NCBI GenBank assembly: GCA_016218885.1
Contig: JACRCT010000581.1
Coordinates: forward strand, 1 to 33,828
Direction of reading: 5' to 3'
DNA: 33,828 nt
From: Deltaproteobacteria bacterium
GTDB taxonomy: Bacteria > Myxococcota > Myxococcia > Myxococcales > UBA5297
Each line of letters begins with the position of its first letter. Position 1 is the first letter of the stretch. Made by a program: the position numbers and the translations under genes. Under the pieces are notes generated by a model. That model did no database searches and was not told the DNA's origin. It was given only the letters and a program-made list of their open reading frames with translations. Below are positions 33,789 through 33,828 of this stretch, in pieces.

Positions 33789-33828
33789 CCGGTCGGTCAG
33801 CCGGCTTGCCAGTCGTGTGGCACCTGTG
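33411..33828 (+). repeat. 210-bp in-frame Cys-rich tandem repeat
   Basis: Units of exactly 210 bp (70 codons) begin at 33411 and 33621, each opening with CAGTGCTC. The second unit is cut off 2 bp short by the window end. They match at 181 of 208 aligned positions by hand count. Each unit encodes many Cys (CTGVTPVCDTAAGTCVGC). The second carries the in-frame TGA. Confidence 0.9.

Overview
The window is high-GC DNA with G/C-rich third codon positions and densely packed genes. It most likely comes from a myxobacterium or close relative (Myxococcota). The best pointer is the large secreted protein at 7738-10362, which ends in a MYXO-CTERM-type tail (a Cys-Gly-Cys segment, a hydrophobic helix, then Arg residues). 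Supporting signs are the many lipoproteins, an OmpA protein with thrombospondin-type-3 repeats, and a very Cys-rich surface protein. I see no rRNA, tRNA, CRISPR array, insertion sequence or phage gene.

Layout. 1-2.5 kb: the 3' end of hcp (hybrid cluster protein) with a strong terminator, a flavin-type oxidase on the minus strand, and asd behind a structured leader. 2.8-7.4 kb: an orphan PAS histidine kinase, a Cys-rich lipoprotein with a duplicated six-Cys module, and ettA. 7.7-10.4 kb (minus): a secreted LamG/glycosidase-like MYXO-CTERM protein. 10.8-11.9 kb: a chalcone-isomerase-like exported protein and a YbgC-type thioesterase. 12.2-14.2 kb: a soluble SPFH protein paired with a divergent NAD-kinase-like protein, behind a palindrome-rich promoter. 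14.2-16.2 kb: two divergently transcribed lipoproteins, one a retropepsin-like protease. 16.4-18.5 kb (minus): queF, a MerR-HTH/receiver fusion and an EEP-family hydrolase. 18.6-20.8 kb: an acyl-CoA dehydrogenase, a 650-bp non-coding stretch with a 21-bp tandem repeat and two related palindromes, then a MarR regulator. 21.0-24.8 kb: an orphan BatA/VWA membrane protein and a cytoplasmic M1 aminopeptidase, each followed by a possible gene remnant. 25.1-28.7 kb (minus): a class-3 lipase-like protein, and a translationally coupled pair of an unknown protein and a radical SAM protein. 29.2 kb to the end: an OmpA/TSP3 outer-membrane protein overlapping by 4 bp a DUF11/Cys-rich surface protein.

Most of the window looks like ordinary housekeeping and envelope genes in short transcription units. 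The parts that look like undescribed systems are three. First, the outer-membrane pair at the right end resembles the TraB/TraA architecture of myxobacterial outer-membrane exchange, but with DUF11 instead of the TraA recognition domain. Its Cys-rich repeat is interrupted by a TGA exactly where the neighbouring repeat has a Cys codon. Second, there is the SPFH/NAD-kinase-like pair. Third, the MarR gene has two operator-like palindromes. A 33-bp dispersed palindromic element also occurs twice in opposite orientations between genes.

Functions are assigned from motifs read by eye. No database search was run, so family names without visible catalytic motifs are tentative.
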